Below, in pieces: positions 1-6,757 of a stretch of DNA of 29,116 nucleotides (position 1 is the first letter of the stretch; every line of letters begins with the position of its first letter). The notes beneath the pieces were generated by a model. The model saw only the letters and a program-made list of their open reading frames with translations. It did not search any database and had not been told where the DNA came from. The translations under genes were made by a program, and so were the position numbers. Source of the stretch: a virus; the IMG/VR virus record IMGVR_UViG_3300034200_000541, positions 1 through 29,116 of that record, one strand, 5' to 3'.

Positions 1-84
1 AATAGGATTTTGAGTAAGTTGCCCCATAATCTTCTTTGCTCTTTTTTTCTGGTCAGAACTCATTTCTTCGTTAATGCTGGACAT
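1..84 (-). CDS. Hypothetical protein, N-terminal 28 codons only
   Basis: The frame opens with ATG at 84 and stays open to the window edge, so only the first 28 residues are visible (MSSINEEMSSDQKKRAKKIM and eight more). The fragment is short, charged and Lys-rich, and I recognise no family. An AGAG stretch about 8 bases upstream could serve as ribosome site. A perfect TATAAATA late promoter lies 23 bases upstream of the ATG, just after the nrdB terminator. This suggests the gene starts a late transcription unit separate from the nrdAB unit, possibly a virion gene. That role is inferred from position only. Confidence 0.6.
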   Translation of the reverse strand, partial: MSSINEEMSSDQKKRAKKIMGQLTQNPI

Positions 85-106
85 TTTTATACTCTAGTTT
101 TTTAGT

Positions 107-114
107 TATTTATA
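107..114 (-). promoter_or_regulatory. T4-type late promoter (TATAAATA)
   Basis: The minus strand reads TATAAATA, an exact match to the T4 late promoter element recognised by gp55-containing RNA polymerase. It lies directly after the T-run of the nrdB terminator, so one transcript ends where the next begins. The expected start is a few bases beyond, giving a leader of about 15 bases before the ATG at 84. Confidence 0.75.
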
Positions 115-136
115 AAAAAAGGGGGCAGTTGCCCCC
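114..136 (-). terminator. Rho-independent terminator after nrdB
   Basis: The minus strand shows a perfect 6-bp stem (GGGGGC/GCCCCC) with loop AACT, followed directly by seven T's. It starts 6 bases after the nrdB stop codon. The last T-run position merges into the late promoter at 107-114. Confidence 0.93.
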
Positions 137-142
137 GATAAA

Positions 143-1273
143 TCAAAGTTGGAACCCAGCAAAGGTATCTTTTTTCAAATCTTGCTTAATACCACCAACA
201 ACATAACTTTCAACTTCGGTTTCTTGTGGAGCAACCTGGAGACCTTTAGAAGAAATCCAATGCTCGGTCCAAGGAAGTGGATTATTCTTTGCAGGAATAT
301 CATACATCGGTTTTAGTCCAATTGCTTTCATCCTTCGATTTGCAATCCACTCAACGTATTGATGAAGAAGTTTGTCATTAAGACCAATCATTGAGCCATC
401 TTTAAAAAGATATTCTGCCCAACGTTTTTCCTCATTCACACAATTCTCAAATGCTTTTTTCACCCATTCTTCTTCTTCTTTAGCAATTTGCTGCATTTCT
501 GGATCATCCCCATCATTCCATTTGTTGAGGATGTTTTGAGTAATGACAAGATGTTGGTTTTCGTCTCTTGCGATGAGAGAGATAATTTTAGCGGATCCTT
601 CCATAAGTTTGAGTTCACCAAATGCAAACGAGCAAGCGAACGAAACATAGAATCTGATACCTTCGAGAATATTGACATTGGCAACTGCACGATAAAGTTT
701 TCTTTTTAATTCAATACGATCATCTCTGGAAGATCCAGCACCTTCTTGTGCAAACCTCCAAGCATTTGAAGATCCATAAACCTGAGCAGTATTAATAAAA
801 TCATCATATGCACCTGTAACTGATGCTGCTCTTTCTAAAATTCTTTCATCAGTAATAATTGAATCAAATACTTCAGTTGGATCAGAATATACATTTTTGA
901 TAATGTAAGTGTATGATCGACTATGAATCATCTCCATAAATTCCCAAACGTTCATACAAGCTTCCAATTCAGGAAGAGAACAATATGGCATAAATGCCAT
1001 ACCAGGACCACGACCTTGTACACTATCAAGAAGAATTTGATATTTAAGATTAGAAGTGAAGATATGTTTTTGTTCTGGTCTAAGAGTTTGATAATCTGCT
1101 CTATCTTTTTGGAGGGAGACCTCCTCAGGTCTCCAGAAATATCCCAATTGTTGAGTAGTCAGTTTATCGAAAATAGGATACTTATAAGTATCATACCTTT
1201 GCACTCCTAAAGGAGATCCAAAAAACATTGGTTGCTTTTTTATATCCGTCTTGTTTGTGTTAAAAACAGTCAT
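143..1273 (-). CDS. nrdB: Ribonucleotide reductase class Ia, small (R2) subunit
   Basis: NrdB carries the diiron-tyrosyl radical that activates NrdA for reduction of ribonucleotides to dNTPs in the host cytoplasm. From the chosen start it is 376 residues, about the E. coli R2 length, and the N-terminus (MTVFN...QPMFFG) lines up with E. coli R2. Visible iron ligands and radical site are D83 (LLDSVQGR), E114 and H117 (EMIHSRSY), radical Tyr Y121, and DENQH further on. The frame runs upstream to a GTG at 1327 behind a purine-rich GGAGAAGAGG stretch, but that stretch encodes the Glu-rich NrdA tail, so I prefer ATG 1273. It lies 34 bases after nrdA and is followed by a strong terminator. Confidence 0.95.
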   Translation of the reverse strand: MTVFNTNKTDIKKQPMFFGSPLGVQRYDTYKYPIFDKLTTQQLGYFWRPEEVSLQKDRADYQTLRPEQKHIFTSNLKYQILLDSVQGRGPGMAFMPYCSLPELEACMNVWEFMEMIHSRSYTYIIKNVYSDPTEVFDSIITDERILERAASVTGAYDDFINTAQVYGSSNAWRFAQEGAGSSRDDRIELKRKLYRAVANVNILEGIRFYVSFACSFAFGELKLMEGSAKIISLIARDENQHLVITQNILNKWNDGDDPEMQQIAKEEEEWVKKAFENCVNEEKRWAEYLFKDGSMIGLNDKLLHQYVEWIANRRMKAIGLKPMYDIPAKNNPLPWTEHWISSKGLQVAPQETEVESYVVGGIKQDLKKDTFAGFQL

Positions 1274-1307
1274 ACCAGAAATTTCTGTAGTTTTATCGGA
1301 ATTAACT

Positions 1308-3608
1308 CTAAATTTTACAGGATTCACAATCCTCTTCTCCTTCTGAATTTAAAATTTCTTTAATTAAATCATCAACATTCTTATGTTCTTCCTTTACCTC
1401 ATCCGTTTTAATATCGTAGGTATTTTGATAATAAGAAGTTTTCCATCCATACTTATAAGTTTTTAAGAAATCATTTGCCATGACCGTCACGGGAACTTCA
1501 TTGTCTGGATAGTTTTCTGGATTATAACTCCAGTTACCAGAAATTGCCTGGTCAAAAAACTTTTGCATTACAGAAACAATATTAATATAACCATTGTTAT
1601 CAGGCATATCCCAAAGAAGCGTATAGTTGTTCTTAAGTGATTGATACTGTGGAACAATTTGCTTAAGAGGTCCTTTCTTTGATTTCTTAATGGACAAGTA
1701 TCCTCTAGGTGGTTCGATTCCATTGGTTGCATTTGACACAACGGAACTGCTCTCCGATGGCATTTGTGCGGACAGTGTTGAATGTCGTAGACCAAATGCT
1801 TTAATCTCGGAACGTAAAGTTTCCCAATCATGTTGATATGTAATAGAAGTAATTTCGTCTACATCTTTTTTATAGGTATCAATTGGAAGTAACCCCTGTG
1901 AGTATTTTGTACGATTAAAATATTCGCAAGAACCTTTTTCTTTTGCAATTTGATTAGAAGACTTTAGCAAATAATATTGAAAAGACTCCGAAAGTCCATG
2001 AACTGCATCCCATGCTTCCTGAGAATTATAACTAAATCCAAGTTTTGCCAAATAGTGTGCCAAACCAATATATCCAATGCCAAGTGAACGACGTGCTTTA
2101 GTTGATTTCTCTGCTGCAGAAACTGGATATTCCTGATAATCGATCAGTTCTTCAAGTCCACGAACAGAAAGATCACAGAGTTCTTCAAACTCTTCGTCTG
2201 ACTTTACTTTACCGACATTAATTGCAGAAAGAATACAAAGAGCAATCTCACCATCTGGATCATCAATATGTTGTAATGGTTTAGTTGGTAGCGTAATTTC
2301 CTGACAAAGATTGCTCATCCAAATCTTATCATTAAATGAAGAATGAGAGTTGCAATGATCGATATTCATTATGTAGATACGACCCGTTTCAGCACGTTCT
2401 TTGAGGAGATCAAGAATGAGTTCCTGTGCCTTAATAGTTTTTTTCTTAACGGACGGATCTTTTTCATATGAAGCATAGAGATCGTCAAACTCAGGGAGTC
2501 CGAAAGAATCATAAAGTCCAGGTACGTCGTGGGGACTGAAGAGAGTAATCTCTTCATCTTTGATAAACCTTTCATAGAATAACTTGGAAATTTGAATGGA
2601 GTAGTCAAGTTTACGAACTCGATTATCTTCAGTTCCTTTGTTGTTCTTGAGAACTAGAATGTCTTCGATTTCTTGGTGCCAGATTGGAAAGTGGACAGTT
2701 GCTGATCCACCTCGGATGCCATTTTGAGTGCAGCATCTGACAGTGCTCTCAAATTTTTTGAGGAATGGTACAACACCTGTGTGCTGAACTTCTCCACCTC
2801 TGATTTTAGCGTTAATGCCACGGATTCTGCCTGCGTTGATACCGATTCCCGCCCTTTGTGCAACATATCTGCCGATAGCCATATCAGAACTAAAGATGCT
2901 ATCGAGGGTGTCATCAGAATCAACAAGAACACAGCTAGCAAATTGTCGAAGTGGAGTTCGCACTCCTGCCATGATAGGTGTGGGAATGTTGATTTTGTGT
3001 TTGGAGATTGCGTCATAGTACCTCTTTACGTATGAAAGACGAATTTCTTTTGAGTATTGAGAAAAAATTGTCGCAGCAATCATCATGTACATAAACTGTG
3101 GGGTTTCATATACACTTCCACTGCTTCTATCTTGCACGAGGTACTTATCAACGACTTGACGTAGACCCGCATAAGTGAATAAGTAGTCACGATTATGATT
3201 AATATACGAACCAAGTTTATTAAGTTCTTCTTCAGAATAGTTTGTGAGAATTTCTTTGTCATAAACACCAGCAGTTACACATTTTTTAATGTGATCTAGG
3301 AAAGTAGGATGGTGTTGAATTTTCCCATACAAAGACTTTCTTACAGAAAACAATAGAAGTCTTGCTGCAACAAACTGATAATTTGGATTATCCAAATCAA
3401 TTAGATCCGATGCAGACCGAATCAAGATTTCTTGAATTTCCCGAGTTGCAATACCATCATAAAATTGGATTCCAGATTGCATCTCAACCTGACTTGCCGA
3501 TACTCCCGACAAATCCTTACAAGCCTCATCAACCATCAAATGAATTTTATTCAAATCCAAAGATTCCACTCGACCATTTCTTTTAATTACTTTTGTCCCG
3601 TTGCTCAT
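1308..3608 (-). CDS. nrdA: Ribonucleotide reductase class Ia, large (R1) subunit
   Basis: This is the catalytic subunit that reduces ribonucleoside diphosphates, 766 residues from ATG 3608. An ATP-cone-like segment occupies the N-terminus (VIKRNGRVESLDLNKIH). Active-site residues are in place: C226 (FASCVLVD), C435 and E437 of NLCQE, C458 (ALCILSAINVG), and the C-terminal redox pair C761/C764 (DCESCKI). GIGINAGRIRG is another family signature. ATG 3608 overlaps the gp61 stop by 4 bases (ATGA), which decides the start over a TTG at 3620. No intron or intein interrupts it, although phage nrd genes often carry them. No glutaredoxin or thioredoxin gene is in the window to regenerate the redox pair. 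Confidence 0.97.
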   Translation of the reverse strand: MSNGTKVIKRNGRVESLDLNKIHLMVDEACKDLSGVSASQVEMQSGIQFYDGIATREIQEILIRSASDLIDLDNPNYQFVAARLLLFSVRKSLYGKIQHHPTFLDHIKKCVTAGVYDKEILTNYSEEELNKLGSYINHNRDYLFTYAGLRQVVDKYLVQDRSSGSVYETPQFMYMMIAATIFSQYSKEIRLSYVKRYYDAISKHKINIPTPIMAGVRTPLRQFASCVLVDSDDTLDSIFSSDMAIGRYVAQRAGIGINAGRIRGINAKIRGGEVQHTGVVPFLKKFESTVRCCTQNGIRGGSATVHFPIWHQEIEDILVLKNNKGTEDNRVRKLDYSIQISKLFYERFIKDEEITLFSPHDVPGLYDSFGLPEFDDLYASYEKDPSVKKKTIKAQELILDLLKERAETGRIYIMNIDHCNSHSSFNDKIWMSNLCQEITLPTKPLQHIDDPDGEIALCILSAINVGKVKSDEEFEELCDLSVRGLEELIDYQEYPVSAAEKSTKARRSLGIGYIGLAHYLAKLGFSYNSQEAWDAVHGLSESFQYYLLKSSNQIAKEKGSCEYFNRTKYSQGLLPIDTYKKDVDEITSITYQHDWETLRSEIKAFGLRHSTLSAQMPSESSSVVSNATNGIEPPRGYLSIKKSKKGPLKQIVPQYQSLKNNYTLLWDMPDNNGYINIVSVMQKFFDQAISGNWSYNPENYPDNEVPVTVMANDFLKTYKYGWKTSYYQNTYDIKTDEVKEEHKNVDDLIKEILNSEGEEDCESCKI

Positions 3609-4606
3609 ACTCGTTTCCAACCAATAAGTTTTGCTTTTGCTTCTAACCCCATAAAGGTATTTTCTTTTACAGTTTTGTTGACATCAATACCTTCAAGTAT
3701 CATATCATTGATGTCCTTTTCTTTCAAGTCATTCGGCCAAATTACAATAGGAAATTTGGAATCAATTGCCTTCTCCATTCTCTGAATAATTTGTTTATTT
3801 CGTTTTTCATTATCATAAACCATCACAAAGTCCGATTCAAAATTAGTAATGAAAAACATGTAGTCCAAATCTGCTCCAACCATAGCAATTGCATTATCTA
3901 AAAACATACTATCGATTGGTCCTTCAACGACATATACAGTCTTATTAAAATCTGCTTTATCTAAACCATATATTTTTGGATGGCTGTCGTCTAGGATGAT
4001 TGTAATATATTTGACCTTTGAATTCTTATTCAGACTGCGACCTTGAAACCCGAAGATTTTTCCTTGATTGATGAGTGGGATGATGATTCTTGGTTCGTCA
4101 TTGTCTAAATTATCGAATGTGTGCTTCTGAGTGTTTGTCCACTCTTTGAAGTTTTGACAAAAATACAATTCACGAAAATATTCTTTTGGAATTTTTCTGT
4201 TCTCTAGATATTGTCTTGCCAAGTGTTCTTTATTTAGTTCTGCGATAGATGGCAGGTCAAAAGACTTTTTTGAAAAGTCAGGTTTTTCAAACTTAAACTC
4301 TGGTGTCTTTGTTTGACTTCCCTTTCCTGTTAGACCATTCTTATATCTCTCCATCACATACTGGTCATACAACACAGTATCCATGTCCTTCAGGAAGTTA
4401 GTAAACGTCCTAGAAACCCCACAATTATGGCATTTGAAGTTATGGTCGTTCTTCAACTTATAAAGGTATCCTCGTGCCTTATTTTTAGTCCTCTGACTAT
4501 CTCCACAATAAGGGCAACGAAAATTGTATAGACCTTCTTTTTTTCTAGCGAACTTATGCAGTCGGGAAGAAACCAACCCGATATATTTGGAATCAATAAA
4601 ACTCAT
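3605..4606 (-). CDS. gp61: DNA primase, T4 gp61-like
   Basis: gp61 makes RNA primers for lagging-strand synthesis and works with the gp41 helicase in the primosome. The 333-residue protein has an N-terminal zinc-binding motif with C31/C34 (CPYCG) and C59/C62 (CHNCG). A TOPRIM core follows with E228 (VVEGPID) and a DxE-type element near residues 265-267 (VYDNE). The start ATG 4606 shares a base with the stop codon of the upstream coiled-coil gene (TAATG), and the stop overlaps the nrdA start by 4 bases. It is therefore coupled both to a putative virion cassette upstream and to nrdAB downstream, while its helicase partner lies 7 kb away. Confidence 0.93.
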   Translation of the reverse strand: MSFIDSKYIGLVSSRLHKFARKKEGLYNFRCPYCGDSQRTKNKARGYLYKLKNDHNFKCHNCGVSRTFTNFLKDMDTVLYDQYVMERYKNGLTGKGSQTKTPEFKFEKPDFSKKSFDLPSIAELNKEHLARQYLENRKIPKEYFRELYFCQNFKEWTNTQKHTFDNLDNDEPRIIIPLINQGKIFGFQGRSLNKNSKVKYITIILDDSHPKIYGLDKADFNKTVYVVEGPIDSMFLDNAIAMVGADLDYMFFITNFESDFVMVYDNEKRNKQIIQRMEKAIDSKFPIVIWPNDLKEKDINDMILEGIDVNKTVKENTFMGLEAKAKLIGWKRV

Positions 4607-5025
4607 TATCTAGTTTGGGTGGTCTGGGAACCTCCATTATAAGGTCCTGGAAGCATGTTGTCAAGAAAGGGGACCACCAAACCAATAATCAAAACAGCAG
4701 CACCTGAAATAGCTGCTACTTGCCACTTAAACTTAGATAAGTCTGCGATATTATTTTCTACTGTCTCTAATCTTTTGATGACAATGGCATGTTCTTTTGA
4801 ATTTGAATCCTTAACCTCATCAATCATCTTTATAATGAGATCGTCAGTCTTTATTGCCTGTTCTATCCTTTCGTCATGCTTCGTAAGAATCATTGCGATG
4901 CGGTTATTTCCTTCTGATATTTTTTCCACAGCTGCTTCCAATTTCGAAAGCATTTCTCTGGACAGTTCTTCATAGATATTGAGTTTAGATTCAAGAACCG
5001 CTAATTTAGATTCTTGTGAGAACAT
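4606..5025 (-). CDS. Coiled-coil protein with C-terminal membrane anchor
   Basis: The 139-residue protein has a long charged helical region with heptad-like spacing over about residues 1-100. One hydrophobic segment follows (WQVAAISGAAVLIIGLVVPF), then a short polar Gly/Gln/Thr tail. A coiled coil followed by one C-terminal membrane segment resembles XhlA-type holin accessory proteins, but the resemblance is architectural and I saw no specific motif. ATG 5025 lies 5 bases after the preceding stop. A TTG at 5043 in the same frame is possible but would overlap the upstream gene. It closes the putative virion cassette and its stop overlaps the primase start. Lysis or virion membrane roles are both open. 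Confidence 0.75.
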   Translation of the reverse strand: MFSQESKLAVLESKLNIYEELSREMLSKLEAAVEKISEGNNRIAMILTKHDERIEQAIKTDDLIIKMIDEVKDSNSKEHAIVIKRLETVENNIADLSKFKWQVAAISGAAVLIIGLVVPFLDNMLPGPYNGGSQTTQTR

Positions 5026-5030
5026 GGCAT

Positions 5031-5234
5031 TTATATTTTCCAAAGTTTACGGGAGTTTTTTTGGTAGATATATTTCTTTTTTGCTTTTTTTACTGGTGGA
5101 TTTCCTGGATCTGCCTCTGGAGTCCCAGCAATATTACCAGAACCAACATTATTAGTTGGCAATGCCATTGCACCTTCTTCACTTAAATTATTTCTTACTA
5201 TTGAAATAATTTTCTCTAAAATTCTATCTTCCAT
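5031..5234 (-). CDS. Small hypothetical protein with Gly/Pro linker and basic tail
   Basis: The 67-residue protein divides into a helical N-terminus (MEDRILEKIISIVRNNLSEE), a Gly/Pro/Asn-rich middle (residues about 25-48) and a basic C-terminus ending in SRKLWKI. This layout recalls small proteins common in marine T4-like phages, but I cannot name a function. ATG 5234 shares a base with the stop of the upstream gene (TAATG), which fixes the start over an in-frame TTG at 5261. Its place among likely late genes suggests a virion or assembly role, by inference only. Confidence 0.75.
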   Translation of the reverse strand: MEDRILEKIISIVRNNLSEEGAMALPTNNVGSGNIAGTPEADPGNPPVKKAKKKYIYQKNSRKLWKI

Positions 5235-5605
5235 TAGATTGAATTGAGTAGTTTTAAACAAGTATCATCAATAGGAACACTATGTATTATGGTAACTGGA
5301 TATTCTGGGAATCTTTGAAGATATAATATAAAAGTTTTCAACACACTCCAATATTCCATTTCCAGCTTATAAAACAGCATTGGTGTTGCTGCATCACCAA
5401 ATACATTATAAAGAATAATAAAGTGGTTTATCAATAAATGAGTTTTCAGTTCACCTTCATTTTTATATTTTTTCAATAACTTTTTAATCCACCTAATTCT
5501 TTTTAGGTCATCATAAAAGTCATCCTTAGTTACAGACTGAGGATTTTCATAATGTTTAATTGCAAAAAGAAGATAATTGTCTTCATTCAACTCATCAAAT
5601 CTCAT
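5234..5605 (-). CDS. Hypothetical protein, 123 aa
   Basis: I do not recognise this protein. It is 123 residues, begins MRFDELNEDNYLLFAIKHYE, and is rich in Tyr, Leu, Ile and Lys. A basic helix (RIRWIKKLLKKYK) sits near residues 36-48, and the C-terminal half is hydrophobic without a clear membrane segment. The composition suggests a compact soluble helical protein. It starts 8 bases after the Ig-like protein gene stops and its stop overlaps the next start. It probably shares that gene's late transcript, since no promoter or terminator lies between them. Confidence 0.75.
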   Translation of the reverse strand: MRFDELNEDNYLLFAIKHYENPQSVTKDDFYDDLKRIRWIKKLLKKYKNEGELKTHLLINHFIILYNVFGDAATPMLFYKLEMEYWSVLKTFILYLQRFPEYPVTIIHSVPIDDTCLKLLNSI

Positions 5606-5613
5606 ATATCAAA

Positions 5614-6420
5614 TCACGATACAGTAAGGGTTGCAGAGTTAGATGCAACTTGAGTAGCACCTGCGGAATTAACAACAACACGATATAGATATCCATTAAA
5701 TGTAGTATTAGTAACTGCAACACTAACTGCAGATGTAGTTGCTCCACCAACATTGGTGTATGAAGTACCACCATTTGTGCTTCTCTGCCACTGATAAGTA
5801 ACAGCCTGAGATACTGGAGAAGTTGCTGCTACTACACTAAAGTTAACTGTCTGTGGTAGTGCAGTTGAAGCAATACCAACATTAGATGGTTGAGTTGCAA
5901 TTGAAATTACAGTATCGGGAAGAAGTGTGTCATCAGCAGCATCACCACCAACTCCAGTTGTACTTGCTACACCAGTTGTGATTCCAGACATAGCAACGAG
6001 AACCTCAGTTTTTCTTCTGAGATTTCCGTGAGTATCAACATAAGTATGAACACCAACCCATCCAGTATGCGAAGGTTCTAGTGTTGATGAAACAATCTCA
6101 TTCTCATCAACACCAAGAATTTCAGTTGCAGAATAATTAGAATCGTGCATAGTGTACTTTGGTTTCTGCGATGCAGTCCACTGTACTCCAGAAATGGCAG
6201 CACCACTCAGATACTGAGTAGATGCAATAGAAATAACTGTATCTGAGGTAATACCAGATACAACTGCCTCACCAAAAGTAGTACCAGTTCCGATAGAAAT
6301 CACATCACCAACACGCAATGCGGTGAAAGTGGTTCCGGACCCAGTTACAGTTTTATTTGCATAATTGACTGCAATAGTTCCAGCAGAATAAATGTCGTCT
6401 TTTTTACCCCAGAGTGCCAT
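5614..6420 (-). CDS. Virion protein with C-terminal Ig-like domain
   Basis: The 268-residue protein is beta-rich, dominated by Thr, Ser, Val, Gly and Ala. The N-terminal part (MALWGKKDDIYSAG...) looks like a phage structural protein, with the segment VISI recurring near residues 40, 65 and 170. From about residue 170 to the end the pattern fits an immunoglobulin-like fold. It has a TYQWQRSTNGGTSYTNV strand pair and a YLYRVVVNSAGATQVAS ending typical of such domains. Ig-like domains on T4-type phages, as in Hoc, usually decorate the outer surface. A perfect late promoter 35 bases upstream supports a late virion gene. The exact virion location is unknown. Confidence 0.8.
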   Translation of the reverse strand: MALWGKKDDIYSAGTIAVNYANKTVTGSGTTFTALRVGDVISIGTGTTFGEAVVSGITSDTVISIASTQYLSGAAISGVQWTASQKPKYTMHDSNYSATEILGVDENEIVSSTLEPSHTGWVGVHTYVDTHGNLRRKTEVLVAMSGITTGVASTTGVGGDAADDTLLPDTVISIATQPSNVGIASTALPQTVNFSVVAATSPVSQAVTYQWQRSTNGGTSYTNVGGATTSAVSVAVTNTTFNGYLYRVVVNSAGATQVASNSATLTVS

Positions 6421-6454
6421 TTTTTTCTTTTCCGTAAAAAATTTTTCCTAAACT

Positions 6455-6462
6455 TATTTATA
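6455..6462 (-). promoter_or_regulatory. T4-type late promoter (TATAAATA)
   Basis: The minus strand is an exact TATAAATA, placed 35 bases before the ATG of the Ig-like protein gene (6420). It sits immediately after the terminator hairpin of the 57-aa gene, and its first T belongs to that terminator's T-run. Confidence 0.85.
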
Positions 6463-6489
6463 AAAGGGGTAAGGCAACACTTCACCCCT
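6461..6489 (-). terminator. Rho-independent terminator overlapping a late promoter
   Basis: On the minus strand AGGGGT pairs with ACCCCT, extended by AAG/CTT with one bulged base, with loop TGTTGC. The T-run is TTTTA and merges into the late promoter TATAAATA. It ends transcripts from the 57-aa gene. A second small inverted repeat (CAAGTT/AACTTG, 6513-6527) lies between that gene's stop and this terminator. Confidence 0.8.
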
Positions 6490-6532
6490 CACAATCATTA
6501 AAAAATTAAACTCAAGTTATGAACTTGGGAAA

Positions 6533-6706
6533 TCACACTTCTGGTTTAAATAGAAGTTCCTTAACAGTAGCAAGAATAACATTATCAATGCTATTGTCTG
6601 TAGTTGTTACATACTTTTCAAGAAGTTCAATAACAAGATTTTTAACTGATGGGTGAGTTGCAATTCTAATAAGAATTGGTTTTACGATTGATACAATTGC
6701 ATCCAT
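6533..6706 (-). CDS. Small helical peptide, 57 aa
   Basis: The start is decided by a strong ribosome site, GGAGGTCATC directly before ATG 6706; the frame itself extends further up to a TTG. The 57 residues begin MDAIVSIVKPILIRIATHPS and form an amphipathic to hydrophobic helical pattern without a clear membrane span. I recognise no family. It has its own late-type promoter (GATAAATA, 6734-6741) and its own terminator, so it appears to be an independent monocistronic late unit. That is unusual for so small a gene in this compact genome and suggests high or specially timed expression. Confidence 0.8.
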   Translation of the reverse strand: MDAIVSIVKPILIRIATHPSVKNLVIELLEKYVTTTDNSIDNVILATVKELLFKPEV

Positions 6707-6733
6707 GATGACCTCCGTAAGTTGGACCAAAAT

Positions 6734-6741
6734 TATTTATC
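6734..6741 (-). promoter_or_regulatory. Late promoter candidate (GATAAATA)
   Basis: It matches 7 of 8 bases of TATAAATA and lies 28 bases upstream of the ATG at 6706, in the short gap after the stop of the 606-aa gene. No terminator hairpin precedes it, so readthrough from upstream is also possible. Confidence 0.6.
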
Positions 6742-6757
6742 CCAAGATGCTATTCAA

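Noticed and set aside
1308-3608. Intron or intein in nrdA (also considered for gp43, 14539-17037)
   Set aside because: Both frames are uninterrupted, with all motifs in order and family-like lengths.
5031-5042. TATAAATG just upstream of the coiled-coil gene as a late promoter
   Set aside because: It departs from TATAAATA, and a start beyond it would fall at or past the ATG at 5025, leaving no leader.
6513-6527. Inverted repeat CAAGTT/AACTTG as a separate terminator of the 57-aa gene
   Set aside because: The stem is AT-rich with a 3-base loop and is not directly followed by a T-run; the GC-rich hairpin next to it is the better terminator.
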